A stretch of DNA of 64,000 nucleotides, from contig NC_133896.1 in assembly GCF_964199755.1 (NCBI RefSeq), positions 86,474,215 through 86,538,214 of the forward strand, written 5' to 3'. Under the pieces are notes generated by a model. That model was not told the DNA's origin. It made no database searches and was given only the letters and a program-made list of their open reading frames with translations. Positions 61,131 to 64,000 of this stretch are shown here, piece by piece. The stretch is from Larus michahellis. Lineage: Eukaryota > Chordata > Aves > Charadriiformes > Laridae. Each line of letters starts with the position of its first letter. Positions within the stretch are counted from its first letter, which is position 1. The position numbers were made by a program, and so were the translations under genes.

Positions 61131-63284
61131 GCAACATTTCTAGCAATTGCTAACTAAGTACATGTGTGGACAGTCTAGAGAATAAACCTAAAAAAATGCC
61201 TTAAGGATTAATATACAAATGCTCAGAATGGAATTCTGAAAACAACTGTGCTGTACTCTGAAATACAGCACTTTATTATTGTCAGTGCTTTTGACTAATC
61301 CTGAGTTGAGATAATGCTAAACAGACCAAATTAGTTCAATAAAAAGAAGGCAACATTCAGTCTAGTAAAGTCATTCATTATAATATTTATTCTATGAAAC
61401 AAAGAAGAAAACATAACATTAAAAAATGTTCCATGCATTTAATAAAATACAGAGAAAGACACTATCATAAACAAAATGGAGAATAAGCAAGCAAAACCCC
61501 CACTGAAAATCCCAAGAGCTCCACTCTCCACAATGCATCATTTACACACAAAAAGCATACATAGGAGAAAGAGCAGTCTAAGGGAAGTGGCAGGTTATCC
61601 GTCAAGATCTTGGATGAGTAAATCAACCCACAAGACGTTTGCCGTTGCCTCTCTTATTGCAAGACCAAATCAATGCAACCTGTTTTCCTTGCTACCAGTT
61701 CTTGGTGTTATCTTTTTCTGGGAAACCAGGGTAGCACCACAGAATTCATATTAAGTTGCAGGCTAGAAAGATACTGGGGCTCAAAGTGAAGGCAGACACA
61801 GAAAGATAGCAGAGCACAATAGGTGGAAGAAGATGGCAGTTGTTCCACTGCTGGAAGCGGGGTGGAGGGAGATGCTTTGACTATCTGACTGGGAGCAGGA
61901 GAGGGGAAAAATACATCCTGTGAAAGAATTATAGGCAGAAGCAGGGAATATATCTAGTACCTCTCTTGAAGAGCCCCGAGAACATAAAAGACATGCTGCA
62001 TTATAAAAGGATACTGAAAGTAACGTCTTTATTTGGGTTACAAATTACATTGCTATAAAACTTCTTACTGAAAGCTTTCGATCCAGTTCCTTCTCCTCAA
62101 CCTACAGTACTCCATTTGGCTTTAGCAAAGCTGTTACAAGATCCTTCTCTTGCTTTTATTTTACAGAACCTCTCAGACTCCCACAATGGTTACTCATCAT
62201 ATAACTACTGACCACAAAGCCAGTGTAGTTCTGGGCTCTGACATAAAAGCAGCCCCTCATCTCTAACTGGGAATGCCCAAAAGCTGTATTTGAGGAGGGT
62301 GGTGTAGAGAGAGGAAGAACAAGGCTCCGCTTACACAAACACCTATTACCCGAAAAGCCTCACTCCATGCAGGCTTGGGAACACCACAATCAAAGACTTT
62401 CATGTGGGGAGGAGCAAAGAGAAGACAGCAGACTGGGATCCTTTCCCCTGCACCCGGGGATGCATCCACTTCTCTGACAACAGCATTCTTCTGCTAGCTA
62501 CCAAGCTATCTCTGCTGCAGTGCGGAAGGTTCTGCATTGGTCTCCTGCGAATGACGCACCATGGGGGAAGATTGTTACAGTTACAAATTTGGTTTTCATG
62601 TTGTTACTTAAAAACATAAAGCTAGGAATTCATATTTTTTTTTTCTAATTTACAGTAAAGTGTAATTTAACCTGTACCATGAAATATTACAAAATTAGAA
62701 GATGTGAGATATAGAATTGCCCATGCTACACCTTAGCTCTGTTCCTTTGCAGGCACATACCAGGATTATGACTTTATATCACATGATCTTTCCACATTTC
62801 AATCCCCAGAAGAACCTTATTTCATTCCCTGGACAAGCACAAATGAGGCAGAAAGACGACTCCACAGGAAATTCCAAGTCCAGCATTTCTCACTTTTGAG
62901 TGCTTGCAGCTAGAATAATGTTTTCTTGATGGAGTTTTTAAAATTCAATTATGTTTTGTGTGCTCCATTTACCTTGCATTAGGAAAACAGAAAATGCTGT
63001 AAAAGATTAAGGTCTCAGGTCTTCACAGGCCTCCACAGGCCTTGTTGAAACACAAAGACTGAGTCTTCTTTTTAAAATAACTGCCCAACTTCCTAGCTAG
63101 TGTAATTTCTGTGTTGTCCATGTAAACATTACACTGAGTCTTTGTACCACCCACTAAGCTCTTTGCTTCAATCAACTATTTGTGCCCAAAAGCACATCCT
63201 TATGTTTCTTCCTACACCACAGCCATCCTCCTACGCCACAAAAGATGTAACAAAACAGGAATTAATCATAGGCTGGATACTTAC
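61131..63284 (-). other. CREBL2 intron 3, 5' part
   Basis: AT-rich intronic sequence from the CR1 5' boundary to the splice donor (GTAAGT at 63284-63279 on the minus strand). No repeat end or coding exon was recognised. Plus-strand short open frames here have no recognisable content. Confidence 0.55.
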
Positions 63285-63432
63285 AGGGATTGCTGCTGTT
63301 TGCTTCTGTCTTCCCAGCCTTGGCAAGTTTGGCCGAGTTCTGCTGTGCTTTGCCCTGCTCCTCTCCAGTTAGCAGGGCTTTTATTTCAGAGGGGATTTTC
63401 CCTTGGTCCATTGCCATGCACCACTGCTTGTA
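63285..63432 (-). CDS. CREBL2: CREBL2 penultimate coding exon (cAMP-responsive element-binding protein-like 2)
   Basis: 148 bases on the minus strand, with acceptor TTTCAG ending at 63433 and donor T|GTAAGT at 63285/63284. It encodes 49 codons plus one base. The translation begins YKQWCMAMDQGKIPSEIKAL, followed by LTGEEQ, then KAGKTEANSSNP. This is the C-terminal part of CREBL2, a nuclear bZIP-like regulator of about 120 residues linked to CREB and adipocyte differentiation. The basic region and leucine zipper lie in earlier exons beyond the right edge. The first 26 residues appear identical to the mammalian protein as I recall it; the tail after GEEQ is more variable and one residue longer. 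The open plus-strand frames over this stretch are shadows. With the last exon the C-terminus ends in NPW. Confidence 0.95.
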
Positions 63433-64000
63433 CTGAAATACGCAAACACATTAGGCATTAGCAAAGTGCCAGGATCACATTAGCAGACAAAACAGAACTG
63501 TAATCTTTACCTTCCGGTATATTCATTTCAGGTTTGAATTTACTGGGCTGAAGCCTCTTACAAAACTGCAAAGCACTAATGAGCTAAGCACGTGTCCATG
63601 GTTGCATACCTGGCCTCCGTAAATCCTGTTTCAGTCAATAAACTGCTACTCAGTAGCAGTACTAGACACAATACTGTAATTATTAAACAACATGGAACAC
63701 TTTGTGCGTTTTCTCGCTGCTGGCATGCCAGAATACCGTTCCAGTTCACGGCCTATTAAAAACAAATATTTCACATGACTCTGGGGCTGACTGACTATTA
63801 AGAGGTCCTTTCTGATTGTGCAAAGCACAGTTACAGCACATGTGCCTTACTCCTAGTTCCCTCATCTTAAATTCTTCATTGGCAAACCCTGAAGCACGCT
63901 AGAAAACCTGTGGTCAGTTGGCTGACTTTCCACCCAGTCTTAACCCCATTCACTTGTGGGGATTAGCCCTGCCTACTCAAACAAACCTAATGCAAGGTGA
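63433..64000 (-). other. CREBL2 intron 2 (partial)
   Basis: Sequence upstream of the CREBL2 acceptor on the minus strand, running off the window. I looked for the preceding exon, which should encode the basic region and zipper (RSRQSARECRARKKLRYQYL in the family), and did not find it. Confidence 0.6.

Noticed and set aside
63142-63461. Plus-strand open frames at the right edge
   Set aside because: They overlap the minus-strand CREBL2 exon, which has exact family similarity and proper splice sites, so these are shadows.
1-64000. CRISPR arrays, operons, integrons or other prokaryotic systems
   Set aside because: No spaced direct repeats or dense same-strand coding. The composition, introns and CR1 content are those of a vertebrate genome.

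Overview
The window looks like nuclear DNA from a bird. It carries several CR1 LINE fragments, the dominant avian retroposon, whose 3' ends finish in ATTCTATG-type short repeats. It also has a retroviral LTR of a kind common in bird genomes, plus eroded relics of older amniote repeats. Two protein genes can be recognised, and both are vertebrate. Nothing in the sequence fixes the species. Apart from these genes almost every open reading frame is short, unconserved-looking chance sequence.

Layout: positions 1-30239 hold no recognisable gene. They contain a TTCTCC/TCC microsatellite, three plus-strand CR1 fragments (one retaining about 300 open codons of reverse transcriptase), a 26-base T tract and some ancient repeat relics. 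At 30240-30850 there is a strong CpG island with an RFX-like X-box, a CRE-like site, G-quadruplex runs and a 16-bp inverted repeat. I infer that it is the promoter and 5' exon region of GPR19. A roughly 10-kb inferred intron follows. The complete single-exon coding region of the orphan receptor GPR19 lies at 40959-42203 on the plus strand, directly after a good splice acceptor.

Downstream at 43104-44244 is an LTR element with 7-bp inverted ends and a 5-bp target-site duplication. Intergenic sequence and another CR1 fragment follow. From the right edge leftward, on the minus strand, runs the 3' part of CREBL2, a small bZIP-like protein. Its penultimate coding exon is at 63285-63432, intron 3 is 6.3 kb, and the tiny last coding piece is at 56980-56984. 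That piece supplies only two bases of the final Trp codon and the stop. Intron 3 contains two CR1 copies in opposite orientation, tail to tail.

GPR19 and CREBL2 are convergent, as I recall for the human 12p13 locus, where CDKN1B lies beyond GPR19. No CDKN1B exon was recognised here, so it probably lies left of the window. The two genes have no known joint function; the arrangement is conserved synteny and not an operon. I found no credible undescribed multi-gene system. The points most worth checking are the split CREBL2 C-terminus, the inverted CR1 pair inside its intron, the structured CpG island and the internally duplicated LTR.
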